Shown: positions 6,193-14,912 of the stretch, piece after piece
Numbering within the stretch: the stretch's first letter is position 1
Layout: the number at the start of each line of letters is the position of its first letter
Assembly (NCBI RefSeq): GCF_027111315.2
Contig: NZ_CP114289.2
Location: 1,178,001 to 1,242,000, forward strand
Length of the DNA stretch: 64,000 nucleotides
Source: Flavobacterium limnophilum
GTDB taxonomy: Bacteria; Bacteroidota; Bacteroidia; Flavobacteriales; Flavobacteriaceae
Direction of reading: 5' to 3'
The notes under the pieces: model-generated
The model's database searches: none
Told to the model about the DNA's origin: nothing
What the model saw: the letters and a program-made list of their open reading frames with translations, nothing else
Position numbers and translations under genes: made by a program

Positions 6193-9096
6193 ATGATAAA
6201 ATATCTTGAAGAATTATTGTACGAAAAAACAAAAGAAACGCAAAGTGCTATTTTATATGCCCAATGGAATTATGATAAAAAAGTTATTCCTTCCGCACTT
6301 AATGCCGTTTCTAATATATTTCCTCATTATAGTTTGCATGATGAATCACACTCAATAACTATAATTAACAACATAGTGAGAGTTCTCGGAAAAGAAAATA
6401 TGGTAAAATTATCTGCAATAGATATTTGGCTAATTTTAGAAGCTTCTTATAATCATGATATTGGTATGGTTGTATCGAGTGAAGAACTTTTAAAAACAAT
6501 TGAGTCTGATAAATTCATTAGCTTTTTTAAAGAGCTACTTCAAGATACAAAAAATAGCCTCTATGAATTTGCAAATCAATTTAATATTATTGAAAATAAA
6601 ATACGTTCTAAAGAAGATGTGTATAATTTAGAATTAAACGACAGTATCAAGTTTATACTAGCAGAATTCTTTAGAAGAACACATGCTGAACGTTCAGTCG
6701 ACATAATAATAAATCCATTAGGAGAACTTTCAATTGCTTCACCTAGAGGTGTAATTCCTGCAAGGATAAATAGGATTTTGGCAAATATCTGTTCTTGTCA
6801 CACGAAAAATTTTGAGGATGTGATGAAACTTCCTTTTTCTGAAGTAGGTATAGATATTGAAGATGCTCATCCTCGATTTATAGCTTGTTTACTTCGAATT
6901 GGTGATTTACTTGATTTAGATAATAATCGGTTTTCTGATGTGATGTTAAGAACTCTAACAAAAGTTCCAATTGATACGTTGAATCATAAATCAAAACATT
7001 TATCAATAGAATCTTTCAGGGTAGACAAAGAAATAATCGAAATTACAGCAAACTGTAAAGATTATGATGTGGCTAACATAACTCAGCACTGGTTTAATTA
7101 TTTGAATTCTGAGATAACCGAGCAAATGATTCGTTGGAATAAAATTGTTCCTTTCAAAGAGTTGGGGTATTTACCATCAATTGGAAAATTAGAAGTTATA
7201 TTAGAAAATTATGATTTGATAGACGGAAAGAACAAACCAAAATTTTCTGTAGATACAGACAAAGCTTTAGCATTATTACAGGGAGCAGGAATTTATGATG
7301 GTGCATATCAATGTATTCGTGAAGTTTTACAAAATGCAGTGGATGCGTCTTTAATTAGAATCTGGTTAGAACATTTTGAATCGAGTGATTTTTCAACACC
7401 TCAAAGCAAAGATTTTATTAGTCTAATTAATGATTATCAAATTATTATAAATATTAATGAAAAAGAAATTGAAGGTGATTTTAAATGTTGGGAAATAGAA
7501 ATAAATGATAAGGGCACTGGGATTTCTAGTACTGATTTAAAATTTTTAATGAATACTGGAAGTTCATCTAAAAATAGTGAAAGAATAAATATCATTGAAA
7601 ATATGCCTGCATGGCTAAAACCGTCAGGAACTTTTGGCATAGGCTTTCAAAGTATTTTCATGTTGACAGATTTAGTAACTATTGAAACAAAAAGTTTCTT
7701 TGATGAAGAGTTTCGAATAATTGAATTAAATAGTCCAAGCTCTAAAAAGAATGGAGATATTTTAATTCAAAAGAAAAAGACAACGCACGCTGTTAAACCT
7801 GGTTCAAAAATTTCATTCATTCATAAAACTAAAGCAATTCCAGATGGATATATCGTTAATTTTGGAACAAATGCTGAAAGAGTTGTGACAAACTTTGACC
7901 CTTTTTCAAATGAATCAATGGATGTTGAAATAGCGAAAATAGTAGATGAAATATTTGATTTTGCTGATAAGAGCTACATTCCAATAAAATTATTTATTGA
8001 TAATGAAGAAATTAAAATTTCATCACTCGAAAATAAATTTGATTATTTCGATCCTGAAAATTCTCTTGAAATTAAAATTCATTGTGGAAATGAAAAAAAT
8101 GGATGGAATTTATTAACATACTACAAAAATCAAAATACAGAGAATCGTTTGCGTCAAGAATTTGATGCTTTGGGATTTGAAATTAATATCCATAAGGATA
8201 AAGCATCCGAAGTACTAACTTTGAATCGGAATAAAATAAAATCGGAATATTCTAAAACGCTAAGCAGTGATTTTTATAAATCATCTTTTAAAATTATCAG
8301 TAAAAATTTCGATGATATTTTTCAAACTGAAGAGGAAAAATCTATCGGCAGTATGTTTCTAAATTTTTATAAAGAATTAAACGAAATAAAAGACATTGAT
8401 ATCTCACAATTTAATCACTGGGAAAATTTTGAAGTTGATTTAAAAATCAAAGGAATTGATGCTAAAAAGAAAATGATTGATTTACTAAGAGAATCTAAAA
8501 AAATATTCATTAAAAACAATCCCAAACGAACATTGACAAATGACGATGAATATGATTTTATCGATTCAGAACTATCAATATCACTTTCTAACCTAAGACC
8601 TTCGTTCGCTTTTACTAAATTTTTTCTATTGAAAATAGGTGAATATTTTAAGGCTGTTGAATCAAAAATAGATGCACCAAACCAGTCAAGAACTATAATT
8701 TATTCGAAAGAAAAACAAGGTAGTCCTATACAAGACGAAGAACTTTTAATTATTCTAAAAAATACAACCCAACACAGTGCAAGAGTTACTATTCCATGTC
8801 TTGAAAAGTATTTTGATTTAAGAATTAACGATGATTCTCATACTCCTTACCTTAGTCATTACACTTTAGACGGTAATATTTATTTCCCCTTTCCTAAAAT
8901 GTTATCGCCATTCATAAAACAAACAAATGAAGCTGATCAAAGTATTTTAAAAGAAGAGATAAATGATAAGCTCATTGATTGGGTTTACGATAATCGTTTT
9001 ATTACAGAAACAACGAGGCAACAAATTATAGAGGCATACAAGTTATTTTGTAATGATAATGATATTAGTTTAATTAATTCTGAAGAAACAAAGTAA
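6193..9096 (+). CDS. HD-domain/Hsp90-like (GHKL) ATPase fusion (967 aa), candidate defence protein
   Basis: Residues ~40-300 form an HD-type metal-binding domain: HDESHS (49-54), NHDIG (88-92), RTHAERS, and a late RIGDLLDLDNN. Residues ~355-600 form a GHKL ATPase: N-box REVLQNAVDAS (~375-386), G1 box INDKGTGIS (~436-444), G2 loop SGTFGIGFQS (~476-485). The remaining ~350 residues are unassigned. Such HD-Hsp90-like fusions occur near restriction genes and in defence islands, but I know of no characterised one that I could name with certainty. ATG 6193 is chosen because the upstream extension from 6034 overlaps the HNH gene. The pair may act as a phage sensor (ATPase) with nuclease effector. 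Confidence 0.7.
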   Translation: MIKYLEELLYEKTKETQSAILYAQWNYDKKVIPSALNAVSNIFPHYSLHDESHSITIINNIVRVLGKENMVKLSAIDIWLILEASYNHDIGMVVSSEELLKTIESDKFISFFKELLQDTKNSLYEFANQFNIIENKIRSKEDVYNLELNDSIKFILAEFFRRTHAERSVDIIINPLGELSIASPRGVIPARINRILANICSCHTKNFEDVMKLPFSEVGIDIEDAHPRFIACLLRIGDLLDLDNNRFSDVMLRTLTKVPIDTLNHKSKHLSIESFRVDKEIIEITANCKDYDVANITQHWFNYLNSEITEQMIRWNKIVPFKELGYLPSIGKLEVILENYDLIDGKNKPKFSVDTDKALALLQGAGIYDGAYQCIREVLQNAVDASLIRIWLEHFESSDFSTPQSKDFISLINDYQIIININEKEIEGDFKCWEIEINDKGTGISSTDLKFLMNTGSSSKNSERINIIENMPAWLKPSGTFGIGFQSIFMLTDLVTIETKSFFDEEFRIIELNSPSSKKNGDILIQKKKTTHAVKPGSKISFIHKTKAIPDGYIVNFGTNAERVVTNFDPFSNESMDVEIAKIVDEIFDFADKSYIPIKLFIDNEEIKISSLENKFDYFDPENSLEIKIHCGNEKNGWNLLTYYKNQNTENRLRQEFDALGFEINIHKDKASEVLTLNRNKIKSEYSKTLSSDFYKSSFKIISKNFDDIFQTEEEKSIGSMFLNFYKELNEIKDIDISQFNHWENFEVDLKIKGIDAKKKMIDLLRESKKIFIKNNPKRTLTNDDEYDFIDSELSISLSNLRPSFAFTKFFLLKIGEYFKAVESKIDAPNQSRTIIYSKEKQGSPIQDEELLIILKNTTQHSARVTIPCLEKYFDLRINDDSHTPYLSHYTLDGNIYFPFPKMLSPFIKQTNEADQSILKEEINDKLIDWVYDNRFITETTRQQIIEAYKLFCNDNDISLINSEETK

Positions 9097-9284
9097 TCAA
9101 TAACCACGGCCACCACTTCACGAGCAAGTACAAATCGTAGCCTAGTTGGAGGAGTTAATGACGTTTTGTGATGGTTTAGAGCAAAGTAGGAAGGAAAGCC
9201 AAGGATATAATGAAATCTTGTTGCAGTAGGTTTTGAAAGAGGCATTATATACAAATGAAAAAGTGTAACTAAAAAGTAATAATT

Positions 9285-10265
9285 ATGAATAAAGAATTTT
9301 TGCTTGAGCAAGTAATATCTGAATTAATGGATAATAAAAGTTCATTAGTGGGCCCTTTGATGAAACTTCAATATTTTGCAACAAGGACAGGTAATACTAA
9401 GTTATTAGAATTTGTATTATCTGAATTAAACGGTTATAAAGGAAAAGAAATTTTACCTGATTATCGAACCTCATTAGCATTTATAAATGTAGATATACAA
9501 TTTGGAAATAATAAACACTTTGATTTGGAAATCCCTATTGAGATGATCGATGGAAAACATAAAAATTTATTTCGTCAATTCACATTACCAGAAGCAGTTT
9601 CAGTACTGGAACAAATGTCTTTAAGTAATGAAGAAAATAAAAACTTAAGTAATTACTTAGCTATTAATTTACCTCTAACTTATATACACTATTTCCAAGA
9701 TCCCGCCGCTAATTTATACAAAAATCCATATTATAAAGCAAAAGTAGTTGGAGCAAGATTAATGACTAACAAAAATATAATATCAAGAGCATTAGTATCA
9801 GTGCGCTCTAGATTACTAACATTTTGTTTAGAAATTGGAAGTGATTTTGGATACGAAATTTCAATTGAAAATTATAATAAATCTCAAATTTTGAATAATC
9901 AAAAAATTACAAATTATATGACAACAATAATTAATAATAATGGCGATGGTAATATTGCAAGTACAGGGAATAATTCCATTATTAATGCCAACATTACAAT
10001 TAATAAGGGCAACAAACAACAACTTGTAAAAAAATTAGAAGAACTTAATATAGATGAGGAGGACATAAAAGAAATAATTCAAATTATTGAAGAAGAAGAA
10101 TCAACAATTATTGAAAATATTAATTTAGGTGACAATACTATTGACTGGATAACTAAAGTTTCAGGGAAAGCATTAAAAGGTGTTGGATCAATTGCAAAAG
10201 AGGTTACTTCCTCATTACTCGCAAATCTTTTTTTACAATATTTTGGTATTCCAGCAATTAGTTAA
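9285..10265 (+). CDS. AbiTii-domain protein (326 aa)
   Basis: The N-terminal ~120 residues match the AbiTii domain: a helical start with LKLQYFATRTGNTKLLEFV-like spacing and the hallmark ELNGYKG followed by LPDYR. A middle part (residues ~215-240) is rich in N, G and I (INNNGDGNIAS), followed by an acidic coiled stretch (~245-275) and a C-terminal hydrophobic tail with GKALKGVGSIAKEV and a final QYFGIP. AbiTii proteins are named from abortive-infection loci but their mechanism is not established. The gene lies 31 bases before the Mrr-STAND gene, suggesting one operon. Confidence 0.75.
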   Translation: MNKEFLLEQVISELMDNKSSLVGPLMKLQYFATRTGNTKLLEFVLSELNGYKGKEILPDYRTSLAFINVDIQFGNNKHFDLEIPIEMIDGKHKNLFRQFTLPEAVSVLEQMSLSNEENKNLSNYLAINLPLTYIHYFQDPAANLYKNPYYKAKVVGARLMTNKNIISRALVSVRSRLLTFCLEIGSDFGYEISIENYNKSQILNNQKITNYMTTIINNNGDGNIASTGNNSIINANITINKGNKQQLVKKLEELNIDEEDIKEIIQIIEEEESTIIENINLGDNTIDWITKVSGKALKGVGSIAKEVTSSLLANLFLQYFGIPAIS

Positions 10266-10296
10266 TTGGTACTAACTTTTAAACAAAATTTCAATT

Positions 10297-12504
10297 ATGG
10301 CTAATTATGATTTTTCAACACTTAACAGTTCCGATTTAGAAGAACTTGTTTGTGATTTATTAAACCTTGCCCAACCTGAAGGTTCAATAATAAAATATAA
10401 AACCTTTAAGGATGGAAAAGATAAAGGAATAGATTTTATATATTCAACAGCGAAAAATCTTTATGCGCAAGTTGGCCAGGTCAAGCATTATTACAGAACA
10501 GGTTATGATGGGTTGTACAAGGTTTTAAAAGATACAGAGGTAAACAATGTTAATATATTAAAACCAAATAAATACATTGTTGCTACTTCGGTAGATTTGA
10601 ATGTTGCTAATACAGAAGCTATAAAAAAATTATTTGGAGTGTATATTAAAAACCTAAATGATATTTATGGAAAAAAAGATTTAAATAGATTAATTGAAGA
10701 AAATGAAGGAATATTAAATTCTCATTACAAACTTTGGCTATCTGATTTTTCAATATTAACCAAAATATTGAATTCGCATTTACAATTTAGATCTTCCGAT
10801 TTAATAAATGATGAACTTAAAAAAAGAATTAGAATTTATGTAAAAACGTCATTGTTTGAAGATACTCGCAAAGCATTAGAAAAAAATAAGTTTGTTGTAA
10901 TAACTGGCGAACCTGGTGTAGGAAAAACAACTTTAGCCGAAATGTTAATTTATGAATACATAGCTAACGAATATAATTTAACGTATATAATTGATGATAT
11001 TAGAGAAGCCGAACAAGTGTTGGTTCCTGATAATTCAAAACAAATAATCTATTTTGATGATTTTTTGGGAAGTACAGAAGTTGAGATAAATAAGGCTAAA
11101 GGAAGTGAATCAAGACTAATAAATCTATTAAGAAGAGTTGCTAAATATGAGAATAAGTTTGTTGTTTTAACTACTAGAAATCATTTATTAAATGGTGCAA
11201 TTATTAGTTCTGAAAAATTAGATCGATTTAATATTAAAACTAAAACAAGTTTATTAGAACTCAAAGAATATAATGTAGAATTAAAAAAGCAGTTGCTAAA
11301 TAATCATATCGAAGTTTCCGATTTAAGAGAAGACTTAAAAGATGTATTGCTAAACAATGATATTCAAAATTTCATTTCAAATCATAATAATTTTACACCT
11401 CGCACTGTTGAATTTATTTGTGATAGTATAAAAATAAACCATTATGAACCTGAAGCATTTAAAAGTTTCATTAAAACTAGTTTTAATAAACCAGAAATTA
11501 TTTGGACTCATGCTTATACAGTTCAAATCAATGAAGATGCTAGACTTCTTCTACATACATTATTAAGTTTTGGGCAATCTGCAAATATTCATGAACTAGA
11601 AGAAGCTTTTTTAACTAGAGTTCAATATGAAGTAGAAAAAAATAATAAGAAAATAGAAATGTATGCTTTTAGAAATGCATTTAGAAATTTAGATGGTAGT
11701 TTTATTATTATCAAAAATACTTGTGAAGTTCATTTCATAAATCCTTCAATAATTGATTTTCTCAAAAGCTTTATTAGAAAAGATAAAGTGGAAATTAAAA
11801 AAATTGCAGAATCAGTAAAATATGTTTCTCAATTAACAGAAAGATTATTTTCATTAGGGAGTGCAGGTATTAATAAAATGCCAGAAAGCTTGGAAAAAAG
11901 ATTACTTACCGATTATCATTCTTTTGTAAGCAACAGTAATAGTGACTATGATTTAATTCAATTAGCTTTAGTAATTTATAAATACATTGATAATGTTGAC
12001 AAAGAGGAAGTTATTTGTGAAATAATTGATAGTATCACAGAATGGGAAGCATTATATCAAGACTATTCTTTAAACTCACATTTTAAAGAATTTATGGTTT
12101 CAGTTAAAGACAATGAAAATATTAATTCTGTTTTACAAGAAAGAATTGAAGAAATTGTTTCTGAACTGTTTAGAGGTCAGACAGACATCAATGAAGCTAT
12201 AGATTTGTTAGCTGAATTGATTAAAAGTTTTGATATTGATTTTAATAAATTAGACACAACAAATATCATTAATCATTTAGATGATTTATTTAGTGAAAAT
12301 GTTTTTGACGAAACGGAAGATCTAAAAGATTGGATAACTGATGAAGGCGAAGCATATGATAAAAGGCGTGAATTTGAAGACTTTAATGAACGTCTTAACC
12401 TTCTTGGTCTAGAATACAAAGCAGATTTAAGCGAATTTGACATTGATTGGTATGAAATAGCTCGTGATAACGATTTTAGAAGAATGATGGAGAAAGATGA
12501 TTAA
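10297..12504 (+). CDS. Mrr-type nuclease fused to nSTAND3-like NTPase (735 aa)
   Basis: Residues ~5-75 look like an Mrr-type restriction endonuclease fold with DKGIDF (D46 candidate) and QVKHY (Q61, K63). Residues ~175-400 are a P-loop STAND-type NTPase: GEPGVGKT (~204-211), Walker B IIYFDDFLG (~250-258), sensor VVLTTRNHLL. The rest is helical, ~330 residues, probably the sensing superstructure. Nuclease-STAND fusions are an established class of anti-phage sensors (the Avs-like logic): recognition of a phage product triggers oligomerisation and DNA cleavage. Here the specific trigger is unknown. It follows the AbiTii gene closely, so both may be one system. Confidence 0.75.
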   Translation: MANYDFSTLNSSDLEELVCDLLNLAQPEGSIIKYKTFKDGKDKGIDFIYSTAKNLYAQVGQVKHYYRTGYDGLYKVLKDTEVNNVNILKPNKYIVATSVDLNVANTEAIKKLFGVYIKNLNDIYGKKDLNRLIEENEGILNSHYKLWLSDFSILTKILNSHLQFRSSDLINDELKKRIRIYVKTSLFEDTRKALEKNKFVVITGEPGVGKTTLAEMLIYEYIANEYNLTYIIDDIREAEQVLVPDNSKQIIYFDDFLGSTEVEINKAKGSESRLINLLRRVAKYENKFVVLTTRNHLLNGAIISSEKLDRFNIKTKTSLLELKEYNVELKKQLLNNHIEVSDLREDLKDVLLNNDIQNFISNHNNFTPRTVEFICDSIKINHYEPEAFKSFIKTSFNKPEIIWTHAYTVQINEDARLLLHTLLSFGQSANIHELEEAFLTRVQYEVEKNNKKIEMYAFRNAFRNLDGSFIIIKNTCEVHFINPSIIDFLKSFIRKDKVEIKKIAESVKYVSQLTERLFSLGSAGINKMPESLEKRLLTDYHSFVSNSNSDYDLIQLALVIYKYIDNVDKEEVICEIIDSITEWEALYQDYSLNSHFKEFMVSVKDNENINSVLQERIEEIVSELFRGQTDINEAIDLLAELIKSFDIDFNKLDTTNIINHLDDLFSENVFDETEDLKDWITDEGEAYDKRREFEDFNERLNLLGLEYKADLSEFDIDWYEIARDNDFRRMMEKDD

Positions 12505-12572
12505 TATAACTTTCCAAAATTCCGCGGCTATCAGAAGTCTTCCATAAAACACAAACATTCGTAAAAGTACAG

Positions 12573-12611
12573 ATTGTTCTGGCGAGGTCTCCTGCGTAGA
12601 ACCAGAACAAT
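12573..12611. repeat. stem-loop at the end of the defence island
   Basis: ATTGTTCTGG (12573-12582) pairs perfectly with CCAGAACAAT (12602-12611) around a GC-rich 19-base loop. No T-run follows, so a simple terminator is unlikely. Confidence 0.5.
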
Positions 12612-12659
12612 ATGTACAATGCTGAAAAACAAGAATCAATAATCTAAATTCAATTAAAA

Positions 12660-12893
12660 ATGAAACTATCAAATATTACTTTTCTAGAAGAAAAAAACAA
12701 TGATTACGTTGTGATGAATTTAATAAGTGGAAGTGAAGAAATTAAAGCTTTTTTAATGACTTTTGGCTCAATTGAAAATGACAAAATAATTGATTTCCAA
12801 AATTTTTCATATAACATTGAAGAATTTAGATTAGTATTGGTAGACAATGAATTTTTGAATCTTGATTTCTATTTGAAAAAGATATACTTCTAA
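12660..12893 (+). CDS. unknown small acidic protein (77 aa)
   Basis: A short, complete frame with an ATG 4 bases after an A-rich leader. The sequence has alternating hydrophobic residues suggesting beta strands, with no signal peptide, cysteine cluster or catalytic motif. I do not recognise it. The stop codon abuts a 41-bp hairpin repeat. It may be a small partner of the island upstream or an orphan. Confidence 0.5.
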   Translation: MKLSNITFLEEKNNDYVVMNLISGSEEIKAFLMTFGSIENDKIIDFQNFSYNIEEFRLVLVDNEFLNLDFYLKKIYF

Positions 12894-12934
12894 ACCCGCT
12901 CGCGCAGATTTCTAATCCGTGCCCACCCCAATAA
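12894..12934 (+). repeat. 41-bp hairpin repeat, copy 1
   Basis: Starts ACCCGCTCGCGCAGATT and ends CCAATAA. Two further copies lie at 30890 and 30994. The central stem here is GATT/AATC, whereas the other copies have GGAAT/ATTCC, so pairing is kept despite base changes. Confidence 0.8.
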
Positions 12935-13067
12935 TCAACTACATTCAAAACCTATTTTCAGTTTGTTACCCAAGCTCAAAATCTCCCCCCCATTCCTTAA
13001 CCTCTCCCTAACCCCAAATCCCATTTTTTTCCTACCTTTACTTTCCAAACCCCAAACCTCCCCAAAA

Positions 13068-14726
13068 ATGCGCCTATTCAAAAAAACTACCCAAACCCTA
13101 TTTTTCCTTTTCACTTCAACCATACTACTGGCTCAAACAACGGTAAAAGAAAAAGACTATACCCTCAAATATTCCACCAACAAAATCGGAATCCAATTTG
13201 AGAACACCACCACCGAAATCAAAGCTTTCGATGCCTTCACCAACAACGAAGTTAGCATCGAAAAAGACAGCACTGCAGCAAACGGCTTCAACCTCAAAAA
13301 CATTCCCCCTGCACAAATCCTAAAACTGCAATACACCACCACCGGAACAAACGCCAAAACAACGACCAAATACCTGGCAACACAATCCCAATCTTCCGGT
13401 GCAATCAATGTCTATTTCAACAACCCGGTAAACACCACCTACGCCCAAACCCAAAACGCAGTCAACTTGTCCAATACGCTCGACGACAAACTAATCGAAT
13501 ACATCAATGCCTGCACGACAACCTTGGACATAGCCATCTACAATTCCTATTCTCCTTCCGAAACAACCGGCATAGCAGGAGCCATAAATGCTGCCTATGC
13601 GAGGGGCGTTCAAGTCCGTATCATTTACGACGGTAGTACTTCCAGTGTGATGATTCCGCTTATCAATCCCGCAATCCCTACTTTGCCAAGCCCTCAAAGC
13701 AGTGCCTATGCAATCATGCATAACAAATTCGTAATCTTCGATGCCAACCACGCCGACCCAAACCTCCCTTGGGTTTGGACAGGTTCAACCAATTGGACGG
13801 TGGCGCAAATAGATGGCCCAGACCAAAACAACGCCATGGCAATCCAGGATCAAGCCTTGGCCTTGGCCTACAAATTGGAATTCGAGGAAATGTGGGGAAG
13901 CAGCACCCTGACACCGGACTTGGTGAATTCAAGATTTGGCCCATACAAAACCGACAACACACCCCATACTTTCATCATTGGCGGCAAAACCGTGGAAAGC
14001 TACTTCAGCCCCAGCGACGACACCAACACCCACATCATTTCCACTATCAACACGGCAAACTCCGACATCGACATAGCCACAATGCTAATCACCAGAACCG
14101 ACATAACCTCTGCCCTGTTGGACAAATTCAATTCCGGCCTAACCAACATCAATTTGGTGGTCGACACCCAAAACCCAACCGGCAATCAATTCCTGACCAT
14201 ACAAGCAGGCTTGTCACCAAACCACGCAGTAAAATCGTCCTTCTCCGGAATTATGCACCACAAATTTATGGTAGTCGACAATTTCGACCACACCTCAGAT
14301 CCATTGGTTCTTTTAGGTTCCCACAACTGGAGCTCCGCTGCCCAAACCAAAAACGACGAAAACACCCTAATCGTCCACGATGCCAACATCGCCAACCAGT
14401 ACTACCAATCCTTCGCCTACCTATACCTTCAAGCAGGCGGCCTAATAACCAATCCACTGTCTGTAAGTGACAATACTTGGGCATCAAATTGGAGCATCTA
14501 TCCAAACCCCTCCAACGGCATTTTCCATATCCAAAATAATTCCACCAGCGCATCCCAAAACACGACCCTAAACATCATCGATATCCTGGGCAGAACTATT
14601 TTAACAAAAACCTATAACCCAAACTCTCCTGAAACCATCGACCTATCCAACAACTCAAAAGGTCTCTATTTCATCCAACTTCAAAACAAAACCCAATCCA
14701 CAAACTTCAAAATCTTGAAGCAATAA
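13068..14726 (+). CDS. secreted phospholipase D-like protein with T9SS sorting domain (552 aa)
   Basis: The N-terminus is a signal peptide (basic MRLFKKTTQ, hydrophobic core, cleavage after LLAQ). Two HKD motifs are present: MHNKFVIFD (~216-224) with GSTNW, and MHHKFMVVD (~395-403) with GSHNWSS, so both halves of a PLD active site are intact. Residues ~475-552 form a type A T9SS C-terminal domain: IYPNPSNGIFHI, ILGRTILTKT, GLYFIQL, ending FKILKQ. The enzyme is predicted to cross the outer membrane by type IX secretion and act on phospholipids or nucleic acid. ATG 13068 is the first codon consistent with the signal peptide; the upstream frame is proline-rich noncoding. Confidence 0.85.
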   Translation: MRLFKKTTQTLFFLFTSTILLAQTTVKEKDYTLKYSTNKIGIQFENTTTEIKAFDAFTNNEVSIEKDSTAANGFNLKNIPPAQILKLQYTTTGTNAKTTTKYLATQSQSSGAINVYFNNPVNTTYAQTQNAVNLSNTLDDKLIEYINACTTTLDIAIYNSYSPSETTGIAGAINAAYARGVQVRIIYDGSTSSVMIPLINPAIPTLPSPQSSAYAIMHNKFVIFDANHADPNLPWVWTGSTNWTVAQIDGPDQNNAMAIQDQALALAYKLEFEEMWGSSTLTPDLVNSRFGPYKTDNTPHTFIIGGKTVESYFSPSDDTNTHIISTINTANSDIDIATMLITRTDITSALLDKFNSGLTNINLVVDTQNPTGNQFLTIQAGLSPNHAVKSSFSGIMHHKFMVVDNFDHTSDPLVLLGSHNWSSAAQTKNDENTLIVHDANIANQYYQSFAYLYLQAGGLITNPLSVSDNTWASNWSIYPNPSNGIFHIQNNSTSASQNTTLNIIDILGRTILTKTYNPNSPETIDLSNNSKGLYFIQLQNKTQSTNFKILKQ

Positions 14727-14862
14727 TAGCTTTCACTGTGTAAAATATCCTTATAAAAACTTCTTTTTCAATTAAATTAGGATAATAAATAGCAACTCAA
14801 TTACCCTAAATTGATAGTAATAAATTAATGTTTTGTAGTATTTTATTTCATTAAGTATTAAT

Positions 14863-14870
14863 TATATTTG
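14863..14870 (+). promoter_or_regulatory. -7 box TATATTTG upstream of lipoprotein gene
   Basis: Perfect TAnnTTTG box 43 bases before the ATG at 14913. A TTTG lies at 14832-14835, somewhat farther upstream than the usual ~19-base spacing. Confidence 0.5.
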
Positions 14871-14912
14871 TTCAAGTTATTTTTTAAACAAAACACTTTA
14901 TAAACGATAATA

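Noticed and set aside
13125..14553. Several long frames on other strands inside the phospholipase D-like gene
   Set aside because: They are shadows of a gene with strong coding features (two HKD motifs, signal peptide, T9SS domain).
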